From DASVAL01 sp035649575 (lineage in GTDB: Bacteria > Planctomycetota > UBA1135 > UBA2386), in the NCBI GenBank assembly GCA_035649575.1, contig DASRJH010000130.1:1-15661 (forward strand): a stretch of 15,661 nucleotides of DNA. The letters run 5' to 3'. Under the pieces are notes generated by a model. That model was not told the origin of the DNA and did no database searches. It saw only the letters and a program-made list of their open reading frames with translations. This document shows, one piece after another, positions 1-8,299 of the stretch (its first letter is position 1; every line of letters starts with the position of its first letter). Position numbers and translations under genes: made by a program.

Positions 1-2484
1 GACCCGGCACCGCGCGCCGAGGTGGCCCGCGCCGAGAACCCCGCGGCGGCCGCGGCCGGCACGGCGCTCTCGCCGGCTCCCGCGACTGCGCAGCGCCTTG
101 CCGCAGCGACGCCGGCCGCCGCCGCGCCCGACGAGCTGCCGGTCTTCCCGGCCGACCGCGGCCGCGGCGCGATCGCCGGCGACGTCGTCGACGAGAACGA
201 CGCGCCGATCGCGGACGTCGCCGTCGTCGTGGAGCCGGTCACCGGCACGCTGCCGCCGCTCGCGCGCATGCGCGACGACCGTTCCGGCAGCTGGTCCACG
301 CGCACCGACCGCGCCGGCTGCTTCCGCGTCGACGGCGTCAGCTCGGGCCCCGTGCGGCTGCACGCGGTGCTCGGCGGGGCGCGCCGCGCCGAGGCGTTCG
401 AGGTCGTGGCCGACGGCGGCCAGGAGGCCGTGCGACTGCGCGCCAGGCCGTTCGTCGAGGACCTGCTGCGCGTCCTCGTCGACGACGGGAGCGGGACGGC
501 GGTGGCGGGAGCCAAGGTCGAAGTCTACGGATGGAGCCTGGACGCGACTTCGGCAGCGGAGACCTCGCTGTCTGAGCCAGTGGCGAACGGCCTGTCCTCC
601 GCGGACGGCGTCTTCGAAGTGCGCGGCAAGGCGCTGCGCTCCGGAGTCGTGCTCGCGAGCGCGCAGGACGCCACCGGCATGGCGACGTTCGACACCTGGA
701 GACGGGACTACGAGGGACACGTCGGCGTGCGCGTCGTGCTCGCGCCCGCCGCGTCACTGCGCGGCACGCTGACCGGACAGTCGGGCGCGGACGCGGACGG
801 CGTCGTGTCGCTGCTCGCGGCTCCCTCGCTCGAGACCTACTGTTCCGGTGGCGGACGCCGCTTCGACACGCGGCTCGAACGGGGCGCATTCCGCTTCGAG
901 GGTCTGCCGGCCGGCCAGTACGGCATCACGCTCGCGGCCGCGAACGGCGTGCGGCTCGTCGTCGAGCCGATGGGTGAGGCCGCCAGAGCGGTGCCGAACA
1001 GCGCTGTGATGCGCACCGTGAGCCTCGCGGCGGGGCACACGACCGGGATCGAGCTGGCCGTCACCGCCGGCGGACGTCTGCGCGGCGTCGTGCGCGCGGA
1101 CGGTTGTCCGGTTGCGCGCGCACACGTTCGCGCGGTGCTCGCGCCGCGCACTTCGAACTTCCCGGCAGGCGTCGTGCTGCGCGGCGTGCACGTGTGGCGC
1201 TTCGACCGGGGCTGGGAGAACGCGCCGAACGACCCGCTGACGCACGTCGAAGCGACGGCCGATGCGAACGGCGTCTACGAGCTCGCCGGTTTGCAGCCCG
1301 GTGCCTACCGCGTCGAGGTCACGGCACCTCGGCTCTCGCTGGATCGACGACTGGACGTCGCCGTGCGCGACGGCGAGACCACGGAGCTCTCGCACGAGCT
1401 GGCCGGCGCCGGCGTGATCCAGTTCGCCGCACACGGCCTCACGCTCACGTACGTCGGCGTGACACCGGCTGTCGCTTCGGAGCCGCTGATGCTCGCGCTC
1501 GTCCCCGGCGGCTTCGTGACGTTCCCCGGCCTGCCGGCGGGCAGATACCACGTCGCGCGCTTCCATTACGACGCGCGTGTGGAGCCCACGGTGCTCGCCA
1601 CCGCCGAGGTCGTCGCGGGCCGCACGACGTGGCTCGATCTGCGGGCCGCCAGCACGGCCGCGCGTGTGACCGGCTGCGTGACGGCTGGCGGCGCGCCGGT
1701 CGCGGGCGCCGAAGTCGTCGTCGGCTACGGCAAGGCCGCACGCACCGACGCGTTCGGCGCATTCCGCGTCGAGCTCGGCTTCCGGCCGACGCGCCCGTTC
1801 GGCACGCCTCGTCTCTGGGCGGCCGCTCGCCACCTTGGTGTGGGCCCCCTGGTTTGGGTAGCGGTTCGCCAGAGCGGCGTGACGACGAGCTTCGAGCTGC
1901 CCGAGGCGGCCGATGCGACATACGAGCTGGGCACGCGCCACGTGCATATCACAGCACTCGACGCGAACGGCGAGCCGGTGGCCGCGCAGGTCGCGTTGCA
2001 TGGCGGTTCGAAGTCGGAAGGAGGCAGCGGGAGCAACAGCGTCGCGGTCGAGCGCGGCATCGGTGTGGGGTGCTCGCAATTCGGTCCGATGCCCGAGTTC
2101 GACCTCACCGGTGAGCTTAGGTTCGCGAACGGCGTGCGCGTGCCCGTGTCGCTGCCGGTCGGCACCGACGTGCTGACGGTGCGGTGTCCTGCGACGGCCA
2201 TCGTCCGCCTCGTCGCGAAGCGCGCGGACGGCAGTGCCGCACGGAGCCACACCATCCAGGCGTGGACATGGCGCGGGGAGGGCGATGCACCGCGCGAGAA
2301 CGACGCGCTGCGCGCGACCGCGTACTTCCGCGAAGTGAGCGCCGACGATCGAGGTTTCGCCGAGCTCGTCGTGCCCGCCGGCGAGAGCCTGTTCTTCGTC
2401 ACCGGCCACGACGACGACAAGCAGGCGCGACGCGTGCGCATCGAAGCCGGCACGACTGCGACGGTCGAACTGACGATGTATTGA
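1..2484 (+). CDS. Carboxypeptidase-regulatory-like repeat protein, 5' end outside the window
   Basis: The frame is open from the first base, so the true start probably lies upstream; a GTG at 22 is only the first start-like codon inside the window. No signal peptide or membrane segment is visible, which also suggests the N-terminus is missing. The protein is a chain of beta-sandwich repeats of the carboxypeptidase-regulatory-like type. Counted from the codon at 22, examples begin near residue 49 (GAIAGDVVDENDAPIADVAV), near 353 (LRGVVRADGCPVARAHVRAV) and near 550 (VTGCVTAGGAPVAGAEVVVG). Repeats typically close with turns such as LQPGAYRVEV and LPAGRYHVARF. Proteins of this kind are usually exported or membrane-anchored and act in surface structure or binding; no catalytic motif is visible. 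It ends with TGA and faces a convergent secreted-protein gene. The fold assignment is solid; the role is unknown. Confidence 0.8.
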   Translation, partial: DPAPRAEVARAENPAAAAAGTALSPAPATAQRLAAATPAAAAPDELPVFPADRGRGAIAGDVVDENDAPIADVAVVVEPVTGTLPPLARMRDDRSGSWSTRTDRAGCFRVDGVSSGPVRLHAVLGGARRAEAFEVVADGGQEAVRLRARPFVEDLLRVLVDDGSGTAVAGAKVEVYGWSLDATSAAETSLSEPVANGLSSADGVFEVRGKALRSGVVLASAQDATGMATFDTWRRDYEGHVGVRVVLAPAASLRGTLTGQSGADADGVVSLLAAPSLETYCSGGGRRFDTRLERGAFRFEGLPAGQYGITLAAANGVRLVVEPMGEAARAVPNSAVMRTVSLAAGHTTGIELAVTAGGRLRGVVRADGCPVARAHVRAVLAPRTSNFPAGVVLRGVHVWRFDRGWENAPNDPLTHVEATADANGVYELAGLQPGAYRVEVTAPRLSLDRRLDVAVRDGETTELSHELAGAGVIQFAAHGLTLTYVGVTPAVASEPLMLALVPGGFVTFPGLPAGRYHVARFHYDARVEPTVLATAEVVAGRTTWLDLRAASTAARVTGCVTAGGAPVAGAEVVVGYGKAARTDAFGAFRVELGFRPTRPFGTPRLWAAARHLGVGPLVWVAVRQSGVTTSFELPEAADATYELGTRHVHITALDANGEPVAAQVALHGGSKSEGGSGSNSVAVERGIGVGCSQFGPMPEFDLTGELRFANGVRVPVSLPVGTDVLTVRCPATAIVRLVAKRADGSAARSHTIQAWTWRGEGDAPRENDALRATAYFREVSADDRGFAELVVPAGESLFFVTGHDDDKQARRVRIEAGTTATVELTMY

Positions 2485-2635
2485 CGGACCTCGCGTGCGG
2501 CTTCCTTGCCGTGGGCTGTGTCACTGCCTGCCGCGGCCCGCGAACAGGCCCGGGGGGATGACGGGCAACGCGAAGACGCGATCGCTGCCCCATACCGCGA
2601 GCTCGCGTTCGGGATCGCGCAAGGGCCGACCGAGA

Positions 2636-2667
2636 ACGGGCCCGGTGCGCTGCGCGCCCGGGCTCGT
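2636..2667. terminator. Candidate bidirectional terminator hairpin between convergent genes
   Basis: A ten-base-pair stem (ACGGGCCCGG with CCGGGCTCGT, one G-U pair) encloses a 12-base loop. It lies in the 227-base spacer between two convergent genes, where a shared terminator would be expected. There is no T-tract after it on either strand, so intrinsic termination is uncertain. In a GC-rich spacer such hairpins can also arise by chance. Confidence 0.3.
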
Positions 2668-2711
2668 CTTCGCAGTGCCGCACGCGGCAGCACCGCATCA
2701 CAAGCTCGGCA

Positions 2712-4424
2712 TCAGTTGCCGATGCGCATGCACACACCGTTCGTCGCGATCAGGTTGAACGGATTGAGCCCGAGCGCGAACGGGAAGCCTTGACCCGTCA
2801 GCTGCTGGTTGAAGAGGCTCGGATTCGGCGGAACCGAGAACGGTGCCACGAGGTCGGGCCCGGGTCCCGTCACCGTGAGCAGCACCAAGAAGGCGTGGTG
2901 CAGGCTGCAACCGGGCATGCCGAGGAACCCGAGATCGACCGGGAACGGGGCCAGCTGGGTGCCCAGGCTCAGGACCTGAAACGGCGTGCCCGGCGCGAGG
3001 TTCGTGGTCACCAGGTCAAACGTCGTGCCGATGACCGGACGTGCATGCAGTCCCAGGATCGGCGGCACCTGGCCATCGCCGCTCGTGTACGGCATGGCGG
3101 CCGAGATGTCGATCGGCGGCGGCAGCCGCGAACCGTTGCCGGGCGTGAAGCCGAGCAGCGCGTTGTTGCCGTTGACGATGTGGGTGTTGGCGAGCGGGCC
3201 GTAGACGATCTGGATGTTGCCGGACTGGTGGATGGTGACCTGGATCGTGTTCAACGCCGTCGGCACCTGCCACTCGGGAACGTTGGCCCACGTGACGCGC
3301 ACGAAGGCACTGCTCACGACCTCGTAGTGCAGCGTGCCACCCGAGGACAGATCGAGGTCGTGGTAGAACGCCGCGATGCGTCCTTCCTCGTCGCGGAACC
3401 CGGCGATGCTGCCATAGGCGGCACCGCAGACGTTGTACGAGCTGCTGGCAACGTTCCCGAGGTAGATGCAGCCGTTCGAGCTGATCGTGATCTCGTTCGT
3501 GCTACCGCCCGGGAAGTTCAACGTCCACGGCAACGTGATCGCGGCGGCGAGCGCATCGTCCCAGTTCGCTGGCGTCACATACGAGTAGGCCGGTGGACCC
3601 AGCGTCAACGACGGCGAAGTCGGCGCGACGTAGGTGGCAGCACTCGGAACCACGATGTACTGCGTGCCCGTGAAGACCCACTGCATCGCGGTGTTGGCGA
3701 CATCGGGCGGCGTCGCGCTCGGGGGGAAGTTCTCGTACCAGGCGTGAGGACGGAAGTAGCAACCTTCCCCGACGTTCTTCCAGTACGCCGACGAGGCATC
3801 GGCAGTGTAGACGACGCGCAGGTTCGGGCTCGACGGCGCCGCGCCGGTCCACGCTGTCGGTTGGATGCCATCGTTCGACCACTGGAGGAACTGGTCGGAG
3901 ACGATGCCACCGGGATTCGGGCTCATGCCCAGGCAGTGCAGGGGGCCGGGGTTCATCCCGGTGGTTGTCGGCAGATAGTGGATCGCCACGCCATGGGTGC
4001 CAGCCGCTAGCGCCAGCGGCGGATTGAACACGATCGGCGACTCACCGGGCATGGCGACGATCGTGATCGTGCCGGTACCGAGCAGGGTCCACGGCGAGCC
4101 AGGGTTGGCGGGGTTCAGGGCCTCGCTGCCAAGGCGCGTCACGGGACAGGTGTAGACGTTCACGGTGCCCTGGTTGCCCACCTGGGACGGCACCGGTGGA
4201 AAGCCTTCTCCCTGGTCGTAGGTCCAGGTCCGGATCTGGCTGATCGAGATGTCGCGCTGCGCCGTGATGTCGCAGAAGTGGACCCCGATATTGAAGTGGA
4301 AGCTGGCTACGAACTCGTCGCGATTGGAGAAGGTCATGGCCGCGGGAGGCGTCGCGCACGTCTGGGCCACGGCCGAAACGGTCGTGGCAAGCAGGGCTGC
4401 CGAGAGAAGAGCGAGCTTGTTCAT
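2712..4424 (-). CDS. Secreted protein with C-terminal 'GMPGC' module
   Basis: A protein of 570 residues. The start is set by a classic Sec signal peptide, MNKLALLSAALLATTVSAVA, with likely cleavage before Gln21. The frame is open far upstream, but that extension overlaps the next gene and is not protein-like. The mature protein has a beta-rich N-terminal part (residues about 22-230). A middle part follows (about 260-460) with a TNEITISSNGCIYLG segment, typical of domains that describe a displaced surface structure. The last about 110 residues contain LVTTNLAPGTPFQVLSLG and DLGFLGMPGC. I associate this ending with a C-terminal module found in many secreted proteins of some planctomycetes. There are no enzyme motifs. 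Likely extracellular or outer-surface; the function is unknown. No clear ribosome binding site is seen. Confidence 0.8.
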   Translation of the reverse strand: MNKLALLSAALLATTVSAVAQTCATPPAAMTFSNRDEFVASFHFNIGVHFCDITAQRDISISQIRTWTYDQGEGFPPVPSQVGNQGTVNVYTCPVTRLGSEALNPANPGSPWTLLGTGTITIVAMPGESPIVFNPPLALAAGTHGVAIHYLPTTTGMNPGPLHCLGMSPNPGGIVSDQFLQWSNDGIQPTAWTGAAPSSPNLRVVYTADASSAYWKNVGEGCYFRPHAWYENFPPSATPPDVANTAMQWVFTGTQYIVVPSAATYVAPTSPSLTLGPPAYSYVTPANWDDALAAAITLPWTLNFPGGSTNEITISSNGCIYLGNVASSSYNVCGAAYGSIAGFRDEEGRIAAFYHDLDLSSGGTLHYEVVSSAFVRVTWANVPEWQVPTALNTIQVTIHQSGNIQIVYGPLANTHIVNGNNALLGFTPGNGSRLPPPIDISAAMPYTSGDGQVPPILGLHARPVIGTTFDLVTTNLAPGTPFQVLSLGTQLAPFPVDLGFLGMPGCSLHHAFLVLLTVTGPGPDLVAPFSVPPNPSLFNQQLTGQGFPFALGLNPFNLIATNGVCMRIGN

Positions 4425-4654
4425 GATCTCATCACGCGACGAGCGCGTCGCGGCGATCGAGCACTGGGTTCGGGTCGGTGGGGGAGTGGTGGCGTCGCGC
4501 GCGCGGCGCAGGTTACGGGCCGATCGCGGCGAAGGAACGGCGGTTGTTCGGCAAGGTGTGCAAGTGCTGGCGACTCCGTGCCGCGGGCGAGGAAGCGAAC
4601 GGGAGGGGCGTTGACGCGGGAGGCGGCGAGGGACTCGACTGGCGCTGATCGGGA

Positions 4655-5707
4655 CTACTTGGCGGTCCCGGCGCCGGCCGCCTTGACCTTCGCTTCGTAC
4701 TCGGTCAACGCCGGCGTCAGCTGCGCCTTCTCCTCCTCGCTGCACAGCGCGACGGCCTTCTTCTGCAGCTCGAGCGCCTTCGGGAAGTCGCCCTTCCACG
4801 CGTGAACGCGCGCGAGCGTATCGAGGATCGCCGCGTCCTTGCTCGCGGTGATTTCGACGGCCTTCGCGGCCGCGGTCATCGCGAGCTCGAGGTTGCGCTC
4901 GCCGACCTTCGCCTCCGGGTCGACGATCGACCACGCGACGGAGTTCAGCGCGTTCGTGTCCTTCGCGGCGGTTGCGCGCTTGACGATGCGCTCGCCGATC
5001 GGCCACGCGTGCTTGCCTTGATCCGTGAGCATCATGCCGAACATGCCCTGGTCGACTTGGTCGGCGAGAAACGGGTGCTCGGTCGTCAGCTCTTCCGCTT
5101 CTTTGAGCGCGACCTCCGGCTTCAAAGCCGCGGCGAAGAAGATCCGCTGCATGCGCTTCTCGATCGCGGCGGGCTTGGCCTTCAGCGCCTCGACCTCGTA
5201 CTTGCCGGCGAGCACGTCCGGCAGGATCACGTCGAGCCATTGCGGGTGGCCGATCCACGCGATGACGCCGTTCTTGTCGACGACGAAGCACGCCGGGATG
5301 CCTTCCTGGCCGGCCGCCTCGAACCACGACTTGTTCGTCTTCGTGCCGTCGTCGAACGCGATCGTGTAGCCGATTGTGTCGCCCTTCGCTTTGACCATCG
5401 CCTCGACGGCGGTGAGCGGGTTGTTCCGGTCCTCGCTCGTGACTCCGATGACCGTCAGCGCCGATGCGTGCTTCTTCTGTACTTCGGTGAGGTGTGGCAT
5501 GCCGGCGATGCACGGGGGACACCACGTCGCCCAGAACTCGACGACGTAGGAGCGGTCCTTCGCGAACTCCTTGACCGGCTCGCCCTTCAGCCACTTCGAG
5601 ATGTGCAGCGGCGGCGCCGGCTTGCCGGCGACCAGATCCTGGGCGGCGAGCGGGGGGATGGCGGCGACGAACGACAACACGAACACGGCGGTGGCACAGT
5701 GGAACAT
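4655..5707 (-). CDS. Secreted TlpA-like thioredoxin with C-terminal helical repeat region
   Basis: A protein of 350 residues. The start is fixed by a signal peptide (residues 1-22, PPLAAQ cleavage region) and a strong AAGGAG six bases before the ATG. Residues about 24-175 form a TlpA/redoxin domain. The active site is WATWCPPC (Cys63, Cys66) and the cis-proline loop is EGIPACFVVD (Pro138). The rest (about 190-350) is alpha-helical with TPR-like features, for example AAILDTLARVHAWKGDFPKA. Proteins of this family reduce or exchange disulfides outside the cytoplasm, often in protein or cytochrome maturation. The partner here is unknown because no cytochrome-maturation gene is adjacent. It offers a cysteine-containing comparison for the selenocysteine homologue at 11368-12459. 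The neighbour downstream on the same strand is 230 bases away. Confidence 0.9.
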   Translation of the reverse strand: MFHCATAVFVLSFVAAIPPLAAQDLVAGKPAPPLHISKWLKGEPVKEFAKDRSYVVEFWATWCPPCIAGMPHLTEVQKKHASALTVIGVTSEDRNNPLTAVEAMVKAKGDTIGYTIAFDDGTKTNKSWFEAAGQEGIPACFVVDKNGVIAWIGHPQWLDVILPDVLAGKYEVEALKAKPAAIEKRMQRIFFAAALKPEVALKEAEELTTEHPFLADQVDQGMFGMMLTDQGKHAWPIGERIVKRATAAKDTNALNSVAWSIVDPEAKVGERNLELAMTAAAKAVEITASKDAAILDTLARVHAWKGDFPKALELQKKAVALCSEEEKAQLTPALTEYEAKVKAAGAGTAK

Positions 5708-6137
5708 GATGGACTCCTTGGGCGGGCGATCATCGCGGCACCGCGCGCTGTCGTCGAGGGCATGCTCGCCCTCTTCCACAGCCAGGTCATCGCCGACAGC
5801 TAGCAGACGATCGAAGTCGACGGGATACGTGTGACCCACGGCGAGTGGGTGCCGACCTCTAGGTCGCGGCAGAGGCTCTTCTCGGCGTGCGGCCGGACGG
5901 CGCGCGCCGAGCCGCGCCCGGGCCGGCAGTCGAGCTGGCCGCGATGGTTGCCGAAGGCGGCCCTGCCCTCTGCCGGTTGGCGACGGCATCAGTATCCTAC
6001 CGCGAACCGTTCGCGGGGCTCAGCGACCCGACGTCCGACCGCCCGCAAGGCACACGTCGGCCCAGCGCGAACACACGCCGTCCCCATCACTGCCTGGTGT
6101 ACGCGCGTCGATCGGGTGCGATAGCGTGCGCACACCA
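5708..6137. other. Divergent intergenic region, nothing recognised
   Basis: This 430-base spacer separates the minus-strand thioredoxin gene from the plus-strand lipoprotein gene, so it should hold promoters for both. Several short open frames cross it in both directions, but none has a start with a ribosome binding site or a recognisable protein motif. Short protein-like stretches such as EVDGIRVTHGEWVP on the plus strand (near 5810-5850) follow a stop codon and could be decayed coding sequence. I cannot name a source for them. No tRNA, clear hairpin or repeat was seen. Confidence 0.5.
5714..5719 (-). promoter_or_regulatory. Shine-Dalgarno AAGGAG of the TlpA-like gene
   Basis: On the minus strand the sequence AAGGAG lies six bases before the ATG at 5707. 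It rejects the longer reading that would start as far up as 5989. It is one of only two strong ribosome binding sites in the window. Confidence 0.75.
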
Positions 6138-7532
6138 ATGACCTGGAACGAACCGAAGCCAACCCGCAGGCAGAATGGCCTCAGAGCGGCGCTCGCAGTC
6201 GCGCTCGCGTCGGCAGCGTGTACGTCGGGCCCAAGTGAGAATGCGGTCGGCGGCGTCGCAGGAGCCCAGTCACTGTACGAGTTCGCGTTCATCGGCTGCG
6301 CGCGCGACGAGTTGGGCATGCCGTGCGAGATCGACGCGTTCCGCTTCGGCCCGAGCGACGGCTCGGTCGTCGCCTACTGCGATGGCTTCGAGCGCAACCA
6401 CGACGGCGCGCGCCATGTTCGCTGGCTGTCATCGCACGCACGCGGCGAACTCGTCGTCGCGAACGGCCTGTTGCGCCGCGTGTCACTCGACGCGGGGAAG
6501 CCGAAACGTGTAGTCTTCGACCGGGATCTCGACCCACCGCGACCCCACCGCGACCCACGGATCGACCCGGACGCGGCCGATGAGCCGGCAACGCGATGGA
6601 CGTTCCAACTCGGCGATGCTGCGCCATTCGTCGCCGCAATCGACGCCCGAGTGCGCGCATCGGCGCACGTGCGCGACAGCGCGACGAAGGTCGAGCTGCG
6701 GCCTGCCGCCGGACTTGAGGTTAGCGGTCGCGTCGTCGATGCCAACGGCGACGCGCTCACGAACGTGCGGCTGGTCTGGTGGACCAGCAGCGGCGACTAC
6801 AGCAACCATGTCGTGACGCGTGACGACGGCCGCTTCACGGTGCGGACGATCGAGTCTGGCACGGGCTGGTTGTGGGCCTGCGTACCCGGAGAAAGCGCGC
6901 GCTGGCCAGCGGTCGGTCAGGTCGTGCCCGCGAACGCGGAGCAGGTGAACCTGACGCTCGACGTTTCGAAGTGCCGCGGCTCGCTGCGTGTCACCGTGCC
7001 CACGTTGCCCGGTCTCGGTGCCGCCGCCGTGACCACGCGACTCTGGCAGCGAGCGAGCGGCCTCGGCATGGACCTCGTGCGCGTGCGTGGCAACGACACT
7101 GCGGCCGAGTTCGCAGCGACCGATCTACCCGTGGGCCACTACGCACTCGAGCTGTGCTCGCCCGCGTTCGGCGTCGTGAGCGGCGGCAGTTTCTGGTGCG
7201 ATGGCGAAACCGAGGTCGAACTGCAGCGTGTCTCGTTGCCCGAGCTGTGCCGTATCACGCTGGAGCGCACACGAGGCACGATGGAGCCGTTCGGATTCAT
7301 CTTCGTGCGCAGGGGCGCCTCGTTCGCGAGTTGCATCGCCCGCGATCGCGGCTTCGCGTCAACGCACCTGCTCGGCCCCGGCGACTACGAACTCTGGTGG
7401 CAGGCGAGGGGCGGCGACCGCGCACGTTCGCTGGCGTTCCGCATCGCACCCGGGCAGACGGAGCTCGCGCTCGCAGTGCCGGTCGACGGAGTCACCGCTA
7501 GCCCGCGCGCGTGGAACGAGCTATCGCGCTGA
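6138..7532 (+). CDS. Putative lipoprotein with a carboxypeptidase-regulatory-like domain
   Basis: A protein of 464 residues from the ATG at 6138; a GTG at 6126 would add four residues, and neither has a clear Shine-Dalgarno. The N-terminus carries basic residues and a hydrophobic stretch ending ALASAAC, so Cys28 could be lipidated. The residue at -3 is Ser rather than Leu, so the lipobox is imperfect. Residues about 193-250 form a carboxypeptidase-regulatory-like domain (LEVSGRVVDANGDALTNVRL), and the later part has similar beta-rich segments such as LPVGHYALELCSP and LGPGDYELWW. There are no catalytic motifs. It resembles the repeat protein at the left edge in architecture, so both may be envelope proteins of the same broad class. 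The exact function is unknown. Confidence 0.75.
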   Translation: MTWNEPKPTRRQNGLRAALAVALASAACTSGPSENAVGGVAGAQSLYEFAFIGCARDELGMPCEIDAFRFGPSDGSVVAYCDGFERNHDGARHVRWLSSHARGELVVANGLLRRVSLDAGKPKRVVFDRDLDPPRPHRDPRIDPDAADEPATRWTFQLGDAAPFVAAIDARVRASAHVRDSATKVELRPAAGLEVSGRVVDANGDALTNVRLVWWTSSGDYSNHVVTRDDGRFTVRTIESGTGWLWACVPGESARWPAVGQVVPANAEQVNLTLDVSKCRGSLRVTVPTLPGLGAAAVTTRLWQRASGLGMDLVRVRGNDTAAEFAATDLPVGHYALELCSPAFGVVSGGSFWCDGETEVELQRVSLPELCRITLERTRGTMEPFGFIFVRRGASFASCIARDRGFASTHLLGPGDYELWWQARGGDRARSLAFRIAPGQTELALAVPVDGVTASPRAWNELSR

Positions 7533-7606
7533 CTGCAGACGAGTCGCGTGAACCGCAGTCGCGATCGCCACAACCTGGGCCAGGCCGGTGCTGCGCAGCT
7601 GTCCTG

Positions 7607-7638
7607 TTGCCATCCACGACCGCCGCACGCGATACCAT
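7607..7638 (+). promoter_or_regulatory. Possible promoter of the zinc-ribbon gene
   Basis: TTGCCA at 7607-7612 matches the sigma-70 -35 box at five of six positions. It is followed 18 bases later by GATACC (7631-7636), or 20 bases later by TACCAT (7633-7638). The start codon is only 7-9 bases further on, so the transcript would have almost no leader. The -10 match is weak. Confidence 0.3.
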
Positions 7639-7645
7639 GCGCGGC

Positions 7646-7999
7646 ATGGACATCATCGACTGGTTCCAGCAGCGCAAGCTCCGCGACCACACGATCGACA
7701 TCTCGGAAGCGAAGGGAACGGCGTCGGAGAGCGCACGACGGGCCGACGAACTGCAGGTCACCGTGGATCGCCTGATGCTCGTTTCCCGCGCACTCTGGGA
7801 GCTGCTCTCGGAGTCCTGCTCGATCCCCGAGCAGGCGCTCGAGGACAAGGTGATCGAAATCGATCGGCGTGACGGTCGCGAGGACGGCCGGATCAGCGCC
7901 AAGCTGGAACCCTGCAAGGCCTGCGGTCGAGTGAATCACTCGCGCCATCGGAAGTGCCTCTATTGCGGCGAGACCCTACAGCGCTCTCCATTCGGATGA
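7646..7999 (+). CDS. Small coiled-coil zinc-ribbon protein
   Basis: A protein of 117 residues from ATG 7646 (MDIIDWFQQRKLRDH); the ATG at 7637 would add MRG. The N-terminal two thirds is helical and probably coiled-coil (ADELQVTVDRLMLVSRALWE). The C-terminus has two paired-cysteine motifs, CKACG and CLYCG, spaced as in a four-cysteine zinc ribbon. I recall similar short proteins beginning with a DWFQQR-type motif as conserved hypotheticals of unknown function. It is probably cytoplasmic, since there is no signal peptide. No Shine-Dalgarno is visible. It ends with TGA just before the remnant-filled region. Confidence 0.8.
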   Translation: MDIIDWFQQRKLRDHTIDISEAKGTASESARRADELQVTVDRLMLVSRALWELLSESCSIPEQALEDKVIEIDRRDGREDGRISAKLEPCKACGRVNHSRHRKCLYCGETLQRSPFG

Positions 8000-8095
8000 A
8001 CGACGGGGATCGATGTGTGCCCGCCACGTGCAGTCCAATGCGCGACACATCGCCGCGACGATGGACATCACGAGCCCCGCTCCTCGTCCGACAAC

Positions 8096-8179
8096 GTCGA
8101 CGATCGTCAGCGCGCGGATCGTGCGGCCGCGCCGCAGCGTGTCGCTGACGAAGTCCATCGACCAGCGCTCGTTCGGCTC
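8096..8179 (-). mobile_element. Fragment of an IS3-family transposase (OrfB, integrase core)
   Basis: The minus strand encodes EPNERWSMDFVSDTLRRGRT followed by IRALTIVD. This matches the start of the integrase catalytic core in IS3-family OrfB transposases, where RWSMDFVSD carries the first acidic residue of the DDE triad. After IVD the match to the usual DDFTRE continuation is lost. The rest of the transposase, OrfA and terminal inverted repeats are not seen. It is a short relic, not an active element. Confidence 0.65.
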
Positions 8180-8185
8180 CGCGGT

Positions 8186-8299
8186 TCACCGCAACACGAG
8201 CGACACCGATGGTCCCTCGGTCGTGCCGACGGTGAACGTGTGCGCGGGCCCCGCTTGGGGCTGGGTGGTGCGGATGCTGGCCTCGTAGTCGCCCGGCGC
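8186..8299 (-). pseudogene. C-terminal remnant of a carboxypeptidase-regulatory-like protein
   Basis: The minus strand reads APGDYEASIRTTQPQAG and ends SVSLVLR followed by TGA. The PGDYEA turn and the closing beta strand are typical of the last repeat of a carboxypeptidase-regulatory-like protein. It has no start of its own and is joined directly to an unrelated coding remnant upstream. The IS3 scrap begins seven bases after its stop codon. I read it as the tail of a lost gene. Confidence 0.4.

Noticed and set aside
754..2409. A 551-residue minus-strand frame opposite the repeat protein
   Set aside because: The composition (Arg, His, Ala rich) and lack of motifs are typical of an antisense shadow; the plus strand has clear repeats.
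2712..5594. A 960-residue minus-strand open frame
   Set aside because: Its first 390 residues are an arginine-rich out-of-frame reading of the thioredoxin gene and spacer. The real gene begins with the signal peptide at 4424.
5831..6141. Two short plus-strand frames in the divergent spacer
   Set aside because: They have no ribosome binding site and no recognisable motif, and look like low-complexity GC-rich translation.
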